The notes below the pieces were generated by a model. That model worked only from the letters and a program-made list of their open reading frames with translations. It was not told where the DNA came from and did no database searches. The translations under genes were made by a program, and so were the position numbers. A stretch of DNA of 50,884 nt, taken from positions 1 through 50,884 of the forward strand of contig JAGWXX010000006.1 of assembly GCA_018969685.1 (NCBI GenBank), read 5' to 3'. Numbering within the stretch: position 1 is the stretch's first letter; each line of letters begins with the position of its first letter. Positions 20,272 through 35,170 of the stretch are shown here, in pieces. The stretch is from Acidobacteriota bacterium (GTDB lineage Bacteria; Actinomycetota; Acidimicrobiia; Acidimicrobiales; Ilumatobacteraceae).

Positions 20272-21183
20272 CTACTCCAGCTCGGCCGGAAAGCCGGGGG
20301 CGCGCAGGTCGGTGCCCAGGGCATCCTCCAGCAGCTTGACGACCTGCGACGACCAGGCCCCGCCGCCGTAGGCCTCCTTGGCCCGGATGAACGTCTGGTA
20401 GGTCATGCCCGCGAGGTCGAGGGGCACCCCGGTGTCGCGGCCCATCGACATCGCGAACCCGAGGTCCTTCAGCGCGAGGTCCATCGTGAAGTTGATGTTG
20501 TACGAGCCGTTGAGGATGACCTGGCTCTCCGTCTCGTGCACGAAGCTGTTGCCCGACGAGTTCCTGATGGCCTCGAACGCCGTCGCGAGGTCGAGCCCTC
20601 CGCGCTTGGCGAGCATCAGCGCCTCGCCCGCCGCCACGAGGTGGATGAACGCCAGCATGTTCGTGATCACCTTGATCACCGCCGCCTTGCCGAGCGGTCC
20701 GATGTAGAGGACGGGGTTGCCCATCGCCGCCAGCACCTCCCGGCGCGACTCGAAGAGCGCCTCGTCGCCGCCGACGAGGACCGTGATGTCCCCGTGCGCC
20801 GCCTTGTGCACGCCCCCGGTCACCGGCGACTCGAGCACGCGGATGCCCTTCGACGCCGCGAGCGCGCCGAGGCGCAGGGTCTCGGACTGGTCGTTCGTGC
20901 TCATGTCGACCCACGCCGCACCGGTACCCGCGAGCGACTCGAGCACGCCGCCCGGCCCGGCGACGACCGCGTCGATCGCCCTCGGCGACGGGAGGCACGT
21001 GAACACCGTCTCGCGCCCGCGGCACGCGTCCGCGATCGACGGAGCCCAGGTCGCGCCCCTCGCCACGATGGGCGCCGCGGCCCCCTCGTCGAGGTCGTGC
21101 ACCGCGACGTCGTGCCCCGCGCGCACGAGGCTCGACGCGAGGTGCTTGCCGATGTTGCCCAGTCCGATGAATGCGCAGCGCAC
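20272..21183 (-). CDS. NAD(P)-dependent beta-hydroxyacid dehydrogenase (HIBADH-like)
   Basis: FIGLGNIGKHLASSLVRAGHDV; VESPVTGGVHKA; KVITNMLAFIHLVAAGEAL; GTG start 21183 with GGGGAGG SD. Confidence 0.87.
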   Translation of the reverse strand: MRCAFIGLGNIGKHLASSLVRAGHDVAVHDLDEGAAAPIVARGATWAPSIADACRGRETVFTCLPSPRAIDAVVAGPGGVLESLAGTGAAWVDMSTNDQSETLRLGALAASKGIRVLESPVTGGVHKAAHGDITVLVGGDEALFESRREVLAAMGNPVLYIGPLGKAAVIKVITNMLAFIHLVAAGEALMLAKRGGLDLATAFEAIRNSSGNSFVHETESQVILNGSYNINFTMDLALKDLGFAMSMGRDTGVPLDLAGMTYQTFIRAKEAYGGGAWSSQVVKLLEDALGTDLRAPGFPAELE

Positions 21184-21194
21184 GTCGGCCTCCC

Positions 21195-22691
21195 CTACAG
21201 CTGGATCCAGGTGGTCTTCAGGTTGGTGTAGCCCTCGATCGAGTGCAGCGAGCGGTCGCGGCCGGTGCCCGACTGCTTGAACCCGCCGAACGGGGTCGTG
21301 ATGCTGCTGCGGTCGAAGGTGTTGACCCACACCGTGCCCGCGCGCAGCTGGCGCGCGATGCGGTGGGCGCGGCTCACGTCGCGCGTCCACACCGCGGCGC
21401 CCAGCCCGTACTGCGTGTCGTTGGCGACCCGCACGGCCTCCTCCACGCCGTCGACGCGGACGGAGGCGAGCACCGGCCCGAAGATCTCCTCGCGCTCGAT
21501 GCGCATGCCCGGCGTGACGCCCTGGAAGATCGTCGGCGGGATGAAGACGCCGCCCTTGACCGGCTCGACCGGCTCCCCGCCGGTGTGGAGCTTCGCGCCC
21601 TCGTCGCGGCCGACCTTGATGTACTCGTTGATGCGGTCGAACTGGGTCCGGTCGACGATCGTCCCCATCGCGGTGGACGGGTCGTAGGTGTCCCCCGGCA
21701 TGATCGAGCGCGACACGTCGCGCACCCGCTCGAGCAGCTCGTCCTCGACACGCGAGTCGACCAGCACGCGGGTGCCCGCGTGGCACGTCTGGCCGGCGTT
21801 GTAGAACACGCCCCACGCGATCGCGCTCGCCGCGGCCGCCAGATCCGGGCAGTCGTCGAGCACGAGGTGCGGCGTCTTGCCGCCCAGCTCGAGCGACACG
21901 GCCTTGGCGTTGCTCTCGGCGGCGTACTTGAGGAAGTACTTGCCGACCTCGGTGGAGCCGGTGAACGCCAGCTTGTTCACGTCCATGTGGCGGCCGAGGG
22001 CCGCACCCGCGGTCGGGCCGAATCCGGTGACGACGTTGAGCGCGCCGTCGGGGAGGCCCGCCTGCGCGCCGAGCTCGGCGAACAGCAGTGCCGACAGCGG
22101 CGACTGCTCCGCCGGCTTCAGCACGACCGAGTTGCCGGCAGCGAGCGCAGCACCCACCTTCCACGACGTGATGATGAGCGGGTAGTTCCACGGCACCACC
22201 GCGCCGACGACGCCCATCGGCTCGCGCTCGATGATGGCGATGGAGTCGCGCGGCACCGGGGCGACCTCGCCGTACAGCTTGTCGATCGTCTCGGCGTACC
22301 ACTGCACGTTGTTCGCGCACGACGCCACGTCGACGTTGAGCGAGTCGCTGATCGGCTTGCCGCAGTTCATGGTCTCGAGGATCGCCAGCTCCTCTGCGTG
22401 CTCGCGGATGAGCGCGGCCCAGCGCAGCATGACGTTCTTGCGGTCGAGCGGGGCCATCTCGCTCCACGCGCCGGAGTCGAAGCATCGGCGCGCCGCGGCG
22501 ACCGCACGGTCGACGTCGGCGGCGTCGCCCTCGGCGACGCGCGCGATGAGCCCCCCGTCCCGCGGGTTGACCGAATCGAACGTCTTGCCGCTCGCCGCGT
22601 CGACGAACGACCCGCCGATCCACAGCTTCGTGCGCGACACGGGCCTGCCCGCGCGCTCGGTCCACTGTTCCTTCGTCAGCGTCGACGACAT
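21195..22691 (-). CDS. Aldehyde dehydrogenase (betaine-aldehyde / gamma-aminobutyraldehyde dehydrogenase-like)
   Basis: [47 protein letters not shown] catalytic Cys. Confidence 0.9.
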   Translation of the reverse strand: MSSTLTKEQWTERAGRPVSRTKLWIGGSFVDAASGKTFDSVNPRDGGLIARVAEGDAADVDRAVAAARRCFDSGAWSEMAPLDRKNVMLRWAALIREHAEELAILETMNCGKPISDSLNVDVASCANNVQWYAETIDKLYGEVAPVPRDSIAIIEREPMGVVGAVVPWNYPLIITSWKVGAALAAGNSVVLKPAEQSPLSALLFAELGAQAGLPDGALNVVTGFGPTAGAALGRHMDVNKLAFTGSTEVGKYFLKYAAESNAKAVSLELGGKTPHLVLDDCPDLAAAASAIAWGVFYNAGQTCHAGTRVLVDSRVEDELLERVRDVSRSIMPGDTYDPSTAMGTIVDRTQFDRINEYIKVGRDEGAKLHTGGEPVEPVKGGVFIPPTIFQGVTPGMRIEREEIFGPVLASVRVDGVEEAVRVANDTQYGLGAAVWTRDVSRAHRIARQLRAGTVWVNTFDRSSITTPFGGFKQSGTGRDRSLHSIEGYTNLKTTWIQL

Positions 22692-22809
22692 CGTGTGCTC
22701 CCCTCGGATTGCCTCCGTGCCGGCTCGCGACGCTACCAGTGCGCGAACCGCACGACCGGCTCGAGGCGGTGCGCCGGCCATGCCTCGGCCGTTCCGTAGG
22801 ATCGCCGCG

Positions 22810-23598
22810 GTGGCGCCCGACCGGATCCTCGTCATCGCCTCCGTCGAGCGGACGGGCAGCACGCTGCTGTGCTCGGTGCTCCGCGCCACCGGCGTCGCGG
22901 GCAACCCGATCGAGTACGCGAACATCCACACGCGCAACTTCCTGCGCCTCGCCGACGAACTGGGCGCACCGCGGCTCCGTGCAGGACGGCGCACCATCGG
23001 CCGCCTGCGGCGCGCCGCCGGCAGGTACCCGTGGCGGGACGCGTCGTGGTTCGAGGACGGGTCGTTCGCGGAGTACCTGCGTGCCGTCGCCGCGGCGAGG
23101 GCCACGGCGAACGGCGTCTTCGGCATGAAGGTGCACTGGAACCAGTACCGGCAGCACCTGCTCGACCTCGGGCTCGACGCCGGCTCGTGGGGCGCGCCGG
23201 TCTCGTGGGTCCGGCTGACCCGGCGCAACGAGGTCGCCCAGGCCGTGTCGTTCGTGCGGGCGTCCCAGACGCGGTCGTGGAACAGCAACATGGAGGTGCG
23301 CGCCGGCGCCTCGTACGACGCGGATGCGATCGAGGCCGCGCTCGGGCGCATCGCCGATGAGAACGCGAGCTGGGACCGCTACCTCGCCGGCATCGGCGCC
23401 GATCCCCTCCACGCGACGTTCGAGGACCTCATCGGCGACCTGGACGGCACCGTGCGCCGGATCCTCGCCACCGTCTCCGCCGAGGCCACGGTCGTCCCGG
23501 CGCCGACCACCGAGCAGCAATCGGGCTCGAGCAGCCGCGGGTGGATCGAGCGGTTCCTCTCGGAGCGCCCGCAGCACCGCCACCGCGCCGGGGGCTGA
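22810..23598 (+). CDS. Stf0-type sulfotransferase
   Basis: IASVERTGSTLLCSVLRATGVAGNPIEY (PAPS 5'-phosphosulfate loop and Stf0 signature); TAGGAT-N7-GTG leaderless promoter. Confidence 0.82.
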   Translation: MAPDRILVIASVERTGSTLLCSVLRATGVAGNPIEYANIHTRNFLRLADELGAPRLRAGRRTIGRLRRAAGRYPWRDASWFEDGSFAEYLRAVAAARATANGVFGMKVHWNQYRQHLLDLGLDAGSWGAPVSWVRLTRRNEVAQAVSFVRASQTRSWNSNMEVRAGASYDADAIEAALGRIADENASWDRYLAGIGADPLHATFEDLIGDLDGTVRRILATVSAEATVVPAPTTEQQSGSSSRGWIERFLSERPQHRHRAGG

Positions 23599-23636
23599 GC
23601 GGTGGCGCCGGCGCGCCCTCCTGCGACACTGGGGAC

Positions 23637-24542
23637 ATGAACCCCGTCTCGGAGATCTTCGACCCGTCCGCCTGGCGCGAGGTCGCCGGGTTCTCCTTCG
23701 AGGACATCACGTACCACCGCAGCACCGGGCACGGGACCGTCCGCGTCGCGTTCAACCGGCCGGAGGTGCGCAACGCCTTCCGACCCCGAACGGTCGACGA
23801 GCTCTTCGTGGCACTCGACCATGCCCGGCAGACGAGCGACGTCGGGTGCGTCCTGCTGACCGGCAACGGCCCGTCGCCGAAGGACGGCGGCTGGGCGTTC
23901 TGCAGCGGCGGCGACCAGCGCATCCGCGGGCGCGACGGGTACAAGTACGCGAGCGGCGACGACCCGACGACGATCGACGCGGGCCGCGCGGGGCGCCTGC
24001 ACATCCTCGAGGTGCAGCGGCTCATCCGCTTCATGCCGAAGGTCGTCATCTGCGTCGTCCCGGGCTGGGCGGCCGGCGGCGGGCACAGCCTGCACGTCGT
24101 GGCCGACCTGACCATCGCCAGCCGCGAGCACGCGCGCTTCAAGCAGACCGACGCCGACGTCGCCAGCTTCGACGGGGGCTACGGCTCGGCCTACCTCGCC
24201 CGGCAGGTGGGCCAGAAGTTCGCGCGCGAGATCTTCTTCCTCGGCCGCGAGTACTCGGCCGAGGACGCGCACCGGATGGGGATGGTGAACGCCGTCGTGC
24301 CGCACGCCGAGCTCGAGCGCACCGCGCTCGAGTGGGCGCGCGAGGTGAACGGCAAGAGCCCCATGGCGCAGCGGATGCTGAAGTTCGCCTTCAACCTCGT
24401 CGACGACGGGCTCGTCGGCCAGCAGCTGTTCGCGGGCGAGGCGACGCGTCTCGCCTACATGACCGACGAGGCCGCCGAGGGGCGCGATTCGTTCCTCGAG
24501 AAGCGTCCTGCCGAGTGGAACGCCTTCCCCTGGCAGTACTGA
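23637..24542 (+). CDS. menB: 1,4-dihydroxy-2-naphthoyl-CoA synthase
   Basis: Crotonase fold with MenB signatures (GWAFCSGGDQRIRG, DADVASFDGGYGSAYLARQVGQK, C-terminal FLEKRPAEWNAFPWQY). Confidence 0.93.
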   Translation: MNPVSEIFDPSAWREVAGFSFEDITYHRSTGHGTVRVAFNRPEVRNAFRPRTVDELFVALDHARQTSDVGCVLLTGNGPSPKDGGWAFCSGGDQRIRGRDGYKYASGDDPTTIDAGRAGRLHILEVQRLIRFMPKVVICVVPGWAAGGGHSLHVVADLTIASREHARFKQTDADVASFDGGYGSAYLARQVGQKFAREIFFLGREYSAEDAHRMGMVNAVVPHAELERTALEWAREVNGKSPMAQRMLKFAFNLVDDGLVGQQLFAGEATRLAYMTDEAAEGRDSFLEKRPAEWNAFPWQY

Positions 24543-25337
24543 GTGGCTGAGCGCGCGGCTGGCGCGGACGACCCGCGCCTCGCGCCGCTGCGCATGCGCG
24601 AGCGCCAGCTGACCACCATCGCCGACCGGCGCTCGGACGCCGCCGCGGGGCGGTTCGTGGCGGAGGGCGACCTCGTCGTCGAGCGCGCCGTCGCGGCGGG
24701 GTGCACCCCCGAGGTGCTGCTGTGCGGCGATGCCGAGGCGGCGCGGCTGGAGCCGCTCGTCGCGGGCTCCGGCTGCACGGTGCTCGTCGCCGGCGAGGAC
24801 GTGCGACGCGAGGCCACCGGGCTCGGCGTCGCCCTCGGCGCGATCGGCGCGTTCCGCAGGCCCGCGCCGCGCACGGCGACGGACGTGCTCGCCGACGCGA
24901 GGCGCATCGTCGTGCTCGACCGCGTCGACAACCCCGGCAACGTCGGCGCGATCGCGCGAACCGCGGTGGCGCTCGGGTGGGACGCGCTCCTGCTGGAACG
25001 GACGAGCGCCGACCCGCTCGCACGACGGGCGCTGCGCACCAGCATGGGTGCCGCCCTGTCGCTGCCGTGGGCGCGCACCGACGACCTCGCCGGCACCGTG
25101 GCGGGCCTCGTGCGCGACGGCGTCGACGTCGTGGCCCTCGACCCCGGCGGACCGGCGGATGCGTCGGCGCTGCCGGCGGCGGCACGACGTGCCGTCGTGC
25201 TGGGCGCCGAGCGGGAGGGCGTCGATCCCGACGTGGCCGCAGCGTGCTCGACCGTCGCGCGGATCCCGATGGCGGCGGGCACCGACTCGCTGAACGTGGC
25301 GGCGGCCGCCGCCGTCGCATGCTGGCTGCTGCGCTGA
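24543..25337 (+). CDS. TrmH/SpoU family RNA methyltransferase
   Basis: RVDNPGNVGAIARTAVALG, VLGAEREGVD, IPMAAGTDSLNVAAAAAVA. Confidence 0.92.
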   Translation: MAERAAGADDPRLAPLRMRERQLTTIADRRSDAAAGRFVAEGDLVVERAVAAGCTPEVLLCGDAEAARLEPLVAGSGCTVLVAGEDVRREATGLGVALGAIGAFRRPAPRTATDVLADARRIVVLDRVDNPGNVGAIARTAVALGWDALLLERTSADPLARRALRTSMGAALSLPWARTDDLAGTVAGLVRDGVDVVALDPGGPADASALPAAARRAVVLGAEREGVDPDVAAACSTVARIPMAAGTDSLNVAAAAAVACWLLR

Positions 25338-25338
25338 C

Positions 25339-25737
25339 TCAACCCGCGCGGTTGACCATGTGCTCCGCGGCGCGCGCGAAGTAGTCCGCCATCTCGTCGC
25401 GCAGCTCCGGCGCGACGGCCCGTTCGGCCGCCGTGGCGTCCAGCGCGGCGAGCATGTGCACCATCCACCGGTCGCGCTCGACCGCGCCGATCGCGAACGG
25501 CGCATGGCGCATGCGCAGCCGCGGGTGGCCGCGCTCCTCGCTGTACGCACCGCTGCCGCCCCAATACTGGACGAGGAACATCGCCAGCCTCCGCCTCGCC
25601 GCCGACAGGTCGTCCCGCTCGGGATACAGCGGCAGCAGCACCTCGTCGCCGGCGACGCCCTCGTAGAAGCGCTCCACCAGCCGCTCGAAGAACGCGTCCC
25701 CGCCGACCGCCCCGTGGAGTCCGTCACCCCCGCTCAC
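25339..25737 (-). CDS. Truncated hemoglobin group II (GlbO-like)
   Basis: FFERLVERFYEGVAGDEVLLPLYP ... LVQYWGG ... GHPRLRMRHAPF; GTGA overlap with upstream gene. Confidence 0.85.
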   Translation of the reverse strand: MSGGDGLHGAVGGDAFFERLVERFYEGVAGDEVLLPLYPERDDLSAARRRLAMFLVQYWGGSGAYSEERGHPRLRMRHAPFAIGAVERDRWMVHMLAALDATAAERAVAPELRDEMADYFARAAEHMVNRAG

Positions 25738-26606
25738 TGGAAGCCGGGCTCCTCCATCCAGGGGAGGACGTCCGGCAGCCCGTCGCTGACGCGGTCGACG
25801 AAGCGCGGCGGGCGCTTCTCGAGGAAGCTCGTCACGCCCTCCGCCGCATCGGCCGACCTGCCGCGTGCCTGCATCCCGCGCGAATCGGCGCGGTGCGCCT
25901 CCATCGGGTGCGCGGCGCCGAGCATCCGCCACAGCATCCTCCGCGCAAGCGCCACCGACACCGGTGCGGCGTTGTCCGCGATCTCCCGCGCCAGTGCGCG
26001 CGCGTCGTCGAGCAGCCGGTCGGGGGCGTGCAGGCTGCGCACCAGTCCCCCGGCCAGCGCCTCCTCGGCGCCGAACACGCGTCCGGTCGCGACCCACTCC
26101 TGCGCGCGGGAGATGCCGACGATCCGCGGCAGGAACCACGACGAACAGGCCTCGGGCACGATGCCGCGGCGCACGAAGACGAAGCCCATCTTCGCGTCCG
26201 TCGACGCCATGCGCACGTCCATCGGCAGCGTCATCGTGATGCCGACGCCGACCGCGGGGCCGTTGATCGCGGCGATGACCGGCTTGGTGCAGTCGAAGAT
26301 CCGCAGCGACACCGTCCCCCCGCCGTCGCGGCGCACCCCGTCGCCGCCGTCCTCGCTCAGCTCCGGTCCCGCGAACGTGCCGCCACCCCCGCCCAGGTCG
26401 GCACCCGCGCAGAACGCGCGCCCCGATCCCGTCACGATCACCGCCGAGACGCCGTCGTCGGCGTCGACGAGGTCGAAGGCTGCGATCAACTCGCGCATCA
26501 TCGTGCCCGTGAAGGCGTTCAGCCGTTCCGGACGGTGCAGCTCGATCGTCGCGACGCGGTCCTCGACCCCGTAGCGGATGTGCTCGAAGCCGGCCACGTG
26601 CGTCAC
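25734..26606 (-). CDS. Enoyl-CoA hydratase/isomerase family protein
   Basis: Crotonase motifs [50 protein letters not shown]. Confidence 0.87.
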   Translation of the reverse strand: MTHVAGFEHIRYGVEDRVATIELHRPERLNAFTGTMMRELIAAFDLVDADDGVSAVIVTGSGRAFCAGADLGGGGGTFAGPELSEDGGDGVRRDGGGTVSLRIFDCTKPVIAAINGPAVGVGITMTLPMDVRMASTDAKMGFVFVRRGIVPEACSSWFLPRIVGISRAQEWVATGRVFGAEEALAGGLVRSLHAPDRLLDDARALAREIADNAAPVSVALARRMLWRMLGAAHPMEAHRADSRGMQARGRSADAAEGVTSFLEKRPPRFVDRVSDGLPDVLPWMEEPGFQ

Positions 26607-27504
26607 ACGTCGAGGAAGCGGGACGCGGCGATCGCCGAGCCGACCGCGCCGACGAGCGCGCCGGTCGCCAGCAGGACCAGCATCGTGGTCGTGAGGTACG
26701 ACGACGGCACGACGAGCGAGGAGATGCCCGTGCCGGGCTTGAATCCCGCCACGCCGTTGGTCCACGCGGCGTTGAGCGCCCACAGGCCGCCGCACGCGAC
26801 GAGCGAGCCGATGAGCCCCTGCAGCAGGCCCTCCAGCATGAAGGGAATGCGGATGAACCAGTTGGTCGCGCCGACCAGCTTCATCACCTCGATCTCGCGG
26901 CGCCGGGCGAACATCGCCGTTCGGATGGTGTTCCAGATGAGGCCGACGGCGACGACGAGCAGCACCATCGACATCACGAGCGTGACGTTCCGGACGAACC
27001 CCGACAGCGTCGAGATCACCTCGAACTCGTCCTCCGCCAGCGCCACGTCCTCGACCCCCGGGAGCGTGCGGAACTGGTCGGCGAGCGAGCGCACGAGCGC
27101 GGGGTCCTGCGTCAGCGGAACGACCTTGAACTGCGACGGGACGTTCTCCGGCGTGAGGAGGCTGAGCGTGACGGGGTCGCCGGCGAAGATCCGGGTCGCC
27201 TCCTCGTAGGTTCCGATCTTGTCGACGTACTCCAGGCGGTTGGCGTCGACGACGGTCGAGGCCTGGCGGATGGAGCCGTCGATGAACGAGATCTGCTCCG
27301 GCGTCGCGTCTGCCCGGACGAACACGATCATCTCCACGTCGCCGCGCCACTGGACGAGGAGGTTCGAGAAGCCGCGCTGGATGAGGAACGTCGCACCCAC
27401 GAGGAGGAGCGCGATCGCCGAGGTGAGCACGGCCGCCACCGTCAGCGTCAGGTTCCGGCGGAAGCTCGCCCACGTCTCGCGGAACGCGTATGCGACGCGC
27501 GAGA

Positions 27505-27508
<4 letters not shown>
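26603..27508 (-). CDS. ftsX: Cell division ABC transporter permease FtsX
   Basis: [58 protein letters not shown] overlap with ftsE. Confidence 0.95.
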
Positions 27509-28182
<674 letters not shown>

Positions 28183-28206
28183 CGATCCCCCTTCTCGGGC
28201 GTCATC

Positions 28207-29316
28207 CTAGGTTTGCGGGCCCCCGCTGGACCGTCGCCACCGGAGGTAGGCCTCCATGAACTCGTCGAGGTCGCCGTCGAGCACCGCCGCGACGTTGCCG
28301 CTCTCGGTGTCGGTGCGCAGGTCCTTCACCATCTGGTACGGCTGCAGCACGTACGAGCGGATCTGGCTGCCCCAGCCCACGGTCGCCTGCGCGCCGGCGA
28401 TGCGTCGCATCTCCTCCTCGCGCTCCTCCTCCACCTTCGCGGCGATCATCGTCTTGAGACGCTTCATCGCGTTCTCCCGGTTCTGCAGCTGCGACCGTTC
28501 CTGCTGCGACGACGCCACGAGCCCCGTCGGCTCGTGGATCAGGCGCACCGCCGACGACGTCTTGTTCACGTGCTGCCCGCCCGCACCCGACGCGCGGAAG
28601 ACCTCCATGCGGATGTCGCCCTCGTTCACCTCGACGTCCGGCTCGTCGAGCACCGGCCACACCTGCACGCTCGCGAAGCTCGTCTGGCGGCGGCCCTGGT
28701 TGTCGAATGGGCTGATGCGCACCAGGCGGTGCACGCCGCGCTCGGACGTGAGGAGCCCGTAGGCCCAGCGGCCGCGGATCGTGAAGTCGGCGGAGAGGAT
28801 GCCGGCCTCGGTGCCCTGCGACACGTCGCCGATCTCGACGTCGAAGCCGCGGCGCTCCGCCCACCGCGCGTACATGCGCAGCAGGATCTCGCTCCAGTCC
28901 TGGGCGTCCACGCCGCCGTCCTTCGCGTTGATCTGCACGATCGCGTCGGCGACGTCGTGCGGGCCGGTGAAGAGGCTGCGCAGCTCGAGGTCGTCCAGCG
29001 ACCTGCGCGCGGCCGCGATGCCGGCGTCGAGCTCCGGCTCCTGCGACTCGTCGTCGGCCTCGCGGGCCATCTCGTGCAGCACCTCGAGGTCCTCGACCGA
29101 CCGCTCCAGCCGCGCGAACCCGTCCAGGTCGTCGCGGAGGCCGGAGTACTCGCTGTTCACGCGCTTGGCGTGCTCCTGGTCGTCCCAGAGGTCGGGACGC
29201 GCCACCTCCACCTCGAGCACCGCGATGCGCGAGCGCGCCTCGTCGATCTTCAGGTATGCGCGGGCCTCGTCCACCCGACGGCGCACCTCGGCGAGGTCGG
29301 TCGTGAAGTCGCGCAC
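28207..29316 (-). CDS. prfB: Peptide chain release factor 2
   Basis: SPF and GGQ motifs (ISPFDNQGRRQTSFASV; RASGAGGQHVNKTSSAVRL); single uninterrupted frame. Confidence 0.95.
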   Translation of the reverse strand: MRDFTTDLAEVRRRVDEARAYLKIDEARSRIAVLEVEVARPDLWDDQEHAKRVNSEYSGLRDDLDGFARLERSVEDLEVLHEMAREADDESQEPELDAGIAAARRSLDDLELRSLFTGPHDVADAIVQINAKDGGVDAQDWSEILLRMYARWAERRGFDVEIGDVSQGTEAGILSADFTIRGRWAYGLLTSERGVHRLVRISPFDNQGRRQTSFASVQVWPVLDEPDVEVNEGDIRMEVFRASGAGGQHVNKTSSAVRLIHEPTGLVASSQQERSQLQNRENAMKRLKTMIAAKVEEEREEEMRRIAGAQATVGWGSQIRSYVLQPYQMVKDLRTDTESGNVAAVLDGDLDEFMEAYLRWRRSSGGPQT

Positions 29317-29326
29317 GGTCGTGGCC

Positions 29327-32074
<2,748 letters not shown>

Positions 32075-32087
32075 GCCGCTGGCCAGC

Positions 32088-32675
32088 CTACCGTCGGCTT
32101 CCGAGCGGGACCGTGGCGGCCACCGCCACGCACGACACGCCGTCGGCTCCGGCTGCGAGCAGCGCCGCGCGCGCGGCACGGAGCGTCGCACCCGTGGTGA
32201 CGACGTCGTCGACCACGAGCACCCGCACGCCGCGCAGGTCGCGTCGCGCCGCGAAGCGCGGACCGCGGAGCCGTTCGGCCCTCGACGCGCCGGTCTGCAC
32301 CGTGGCGTCGCACCGCGCGAGCAACGGGCGGGCGCGAAGGCCGAGCCGCGCAGCGACGTGCCGGGCGAGGAGCGGCGCATGGTCGATGCCGCGGGCGGCG
32401 ACGCGTCCTCGGTCGGATGGCGGCCAGGTCACGACGTCGGCGCGCGGCATCCCGGTCGCAACCGCCGCAACCGCCTCCGCGAGCACGCCGGCGACCGGCG
32501 ACTGGCGCCCGTACTTCAGCGCAACCACGAGGCTGCGCACCGTCCCGTCGTACGCGACCGCCGCAGGGAACGGCGCACCGTGCGGCCGTGGGGAGCAGAG
32601 CAGCACGGTTCGACACTGGGCGCACGCGCCGCGCGCAACCGTGCCGCACGCCGCGCAGCGCCGGGTCAGCAGCAC
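32088..32675 (-). CDS. ComF family phosphoribosyltransferase
   Basis: [15 protein letters not shown] zinc finger; [24 protein letters not shown] motif. Confidence 0.87.
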   Translation of the reverse strand: MLLTRRCAACGTVARGACAQCRTVLLCSPRPHGAPFPAAVAYDGTVRSLVVALKYGRQSPVAGVLAEAVAAVATGMPRADVVTWPPSDRGRVAARGIDHAPLLARHVAARLGLRARPLLARCDATVQTGASRAERLRGPRFAARRDLRGVRVLVVDDVVTTGATLRAARAALLAAGADGVSCVAVAATVPLGSRR

Positions 32676-32709
32676 GCCCGAAATCCCCGGCGCGAAGTAG
32701 CGTGCGGCA

Positions 32710-33390
32710 GTGGCCGAAGCGATCCCGCAGCCGTTCCGTGCATCGTTCGTGGCGTCGCTCGCCGACCGTGGCGTGCAGCGCACCGTGCGATGTGTGGGCG
32801 GACTCGTGCTGTTCGGCGGCGGCGTCGGGCTGCAGAAGCAGGCGGCGCTCGGCCTTCCTCCGTGGGACGTCTTCCACGAGGGCTTCTCGGAGACGATCGG
32901 CTGGCCGTTCGGCCGCGCGCTCATCCTCACCAGCTTCATCGTGCTGCTGCTGTGGATCCCCCTGCGCCAGCGCCCCGGCCTCGGGACGCTGCTCAACGCC
33001 GTGGAGATCGGACTCGTCGCCGACGTCATCATCGCCCACGTCCCGCAGCCGGACGCGCTCGGTCTGCGCATCGCCATGATGGCGACGGGCATCGCCCTGG
33101 TGGGCGTCGGATCGGGGTTCTACATCGGCTCGGGGCTCGGACCCGGCCCACGGGACGGGTTGATGACCGGACTCGCGGCACGGGGATGGCGCGTGTCGCG
33201 CGCGCGCACGTCGGTGGAGGTCGCGGTGCTGCTGATCGGCTGGCTGCTCGGCGGTTCGGTCGGCGCCGGCACGCTGGTCTTCGCCGTCGTGATCGGACCG
33301 ATCGTGCAGCGCACGATCCCCGCGCTCAGCATCCGCCCGGCCGGTCCGCCGCCCCCGGGCGCGGACGACCGCGCCCCGTGGACGGAGTGA
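32710..33390 (+). CDS. YczE/YitT-type multi-TM membrane protein
   Basis: GLGPGPRDGLMTGLA motif, multiple TM segments; TAGCGT-N6-GTG. Confidence 0.75.
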   Translation: MAEAIPQPFRASFVASLADRGVQRTVRCVGGLVLFGGGVGLQKQAALGLPPWDVFHEGFSETIGWPFGRALILTSFIVLLLWIPLRQRPGLGTLLNAVEIGLVADVIIAHVPQPDALGLRIAMMATGIALVGVGSGFYIGSGLGPGPRDGLMTGLAARGWRVSRARTSVEVAVLLIGWLLGGSVGAGTLVFAVVIGPIVQRTIPALSIRPAGPPPPGADDRAPWTE

Positions 33391-33396
33391 CCCCGC

Positions 33397-34845
<1,449 letters not shown>

Positions 34846-34925
34846 GCACGCTCCTTCTCAGGCCGGTCACCGACTGTACCGCACGGTGCACCGGCGAACC
34901 GGTGCCGCACCGTGGCAGGCGCGCG

Positions 34926-35147
34926 TCAGCCGTGCGCAGCGGCCCGGCGCACGGCGTCATCGTGCGCCGCAGCGTCGAGGACGGTGGACTCGCCGACCAG
35001 CATGACGGGGATCCCGTCGCGCACGTCGTAGCGGCGGCGCAGGCGCGGGTTGTAGAGGAACTCCCCGCCGGCGTCGTCGACGTACAGCAGCGCGCCCTTG
35101 TCCTCCGGGCACGCGAGGATGGCGAGCAGCGCGGGATCGAGTGCCAC
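34926..35147 (-). CDS. Trm112-like / DUF343 small protein
   Basis: VALDPALLAILACPEDKGALLYV ... LYNPRLRRRYDVRDGIPVMLV; TACCAT-N6-GTG upstream. Confidence 0.8.
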   Translation of the reverse strand: MALDPALLAILACPEDKGALLYVDDAGGEFLYNPRLRRRYDVRDGIPVMLVGESTVLDAAAHDDAVRRAAAHG

Positions 35148-35170
35148 GCCGCGATGGTACAGGTGGGCGG

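Noticed and set aside
20272-23583. 1103-aa minus-strand ORF as one protein
   Set aside because: Only the C-terminal HIBADH-like part (from GTG 21183) is coding; the rest is out of frame with the ALDH gene.
28207-29316. Programmed +1 frameshift in prfB
   Set aside because: prfB reads through in a single frame from GTG 29316; no CTTTGA-type slippery site or in-frame stop.
34846-34900. SAH riboswitch upstream of ahcY
   Set aside because: A plausible TACAGT -10 gives only about a 21-nt leader with an ordinary GGAG SD; no pseudoknot-sized element.
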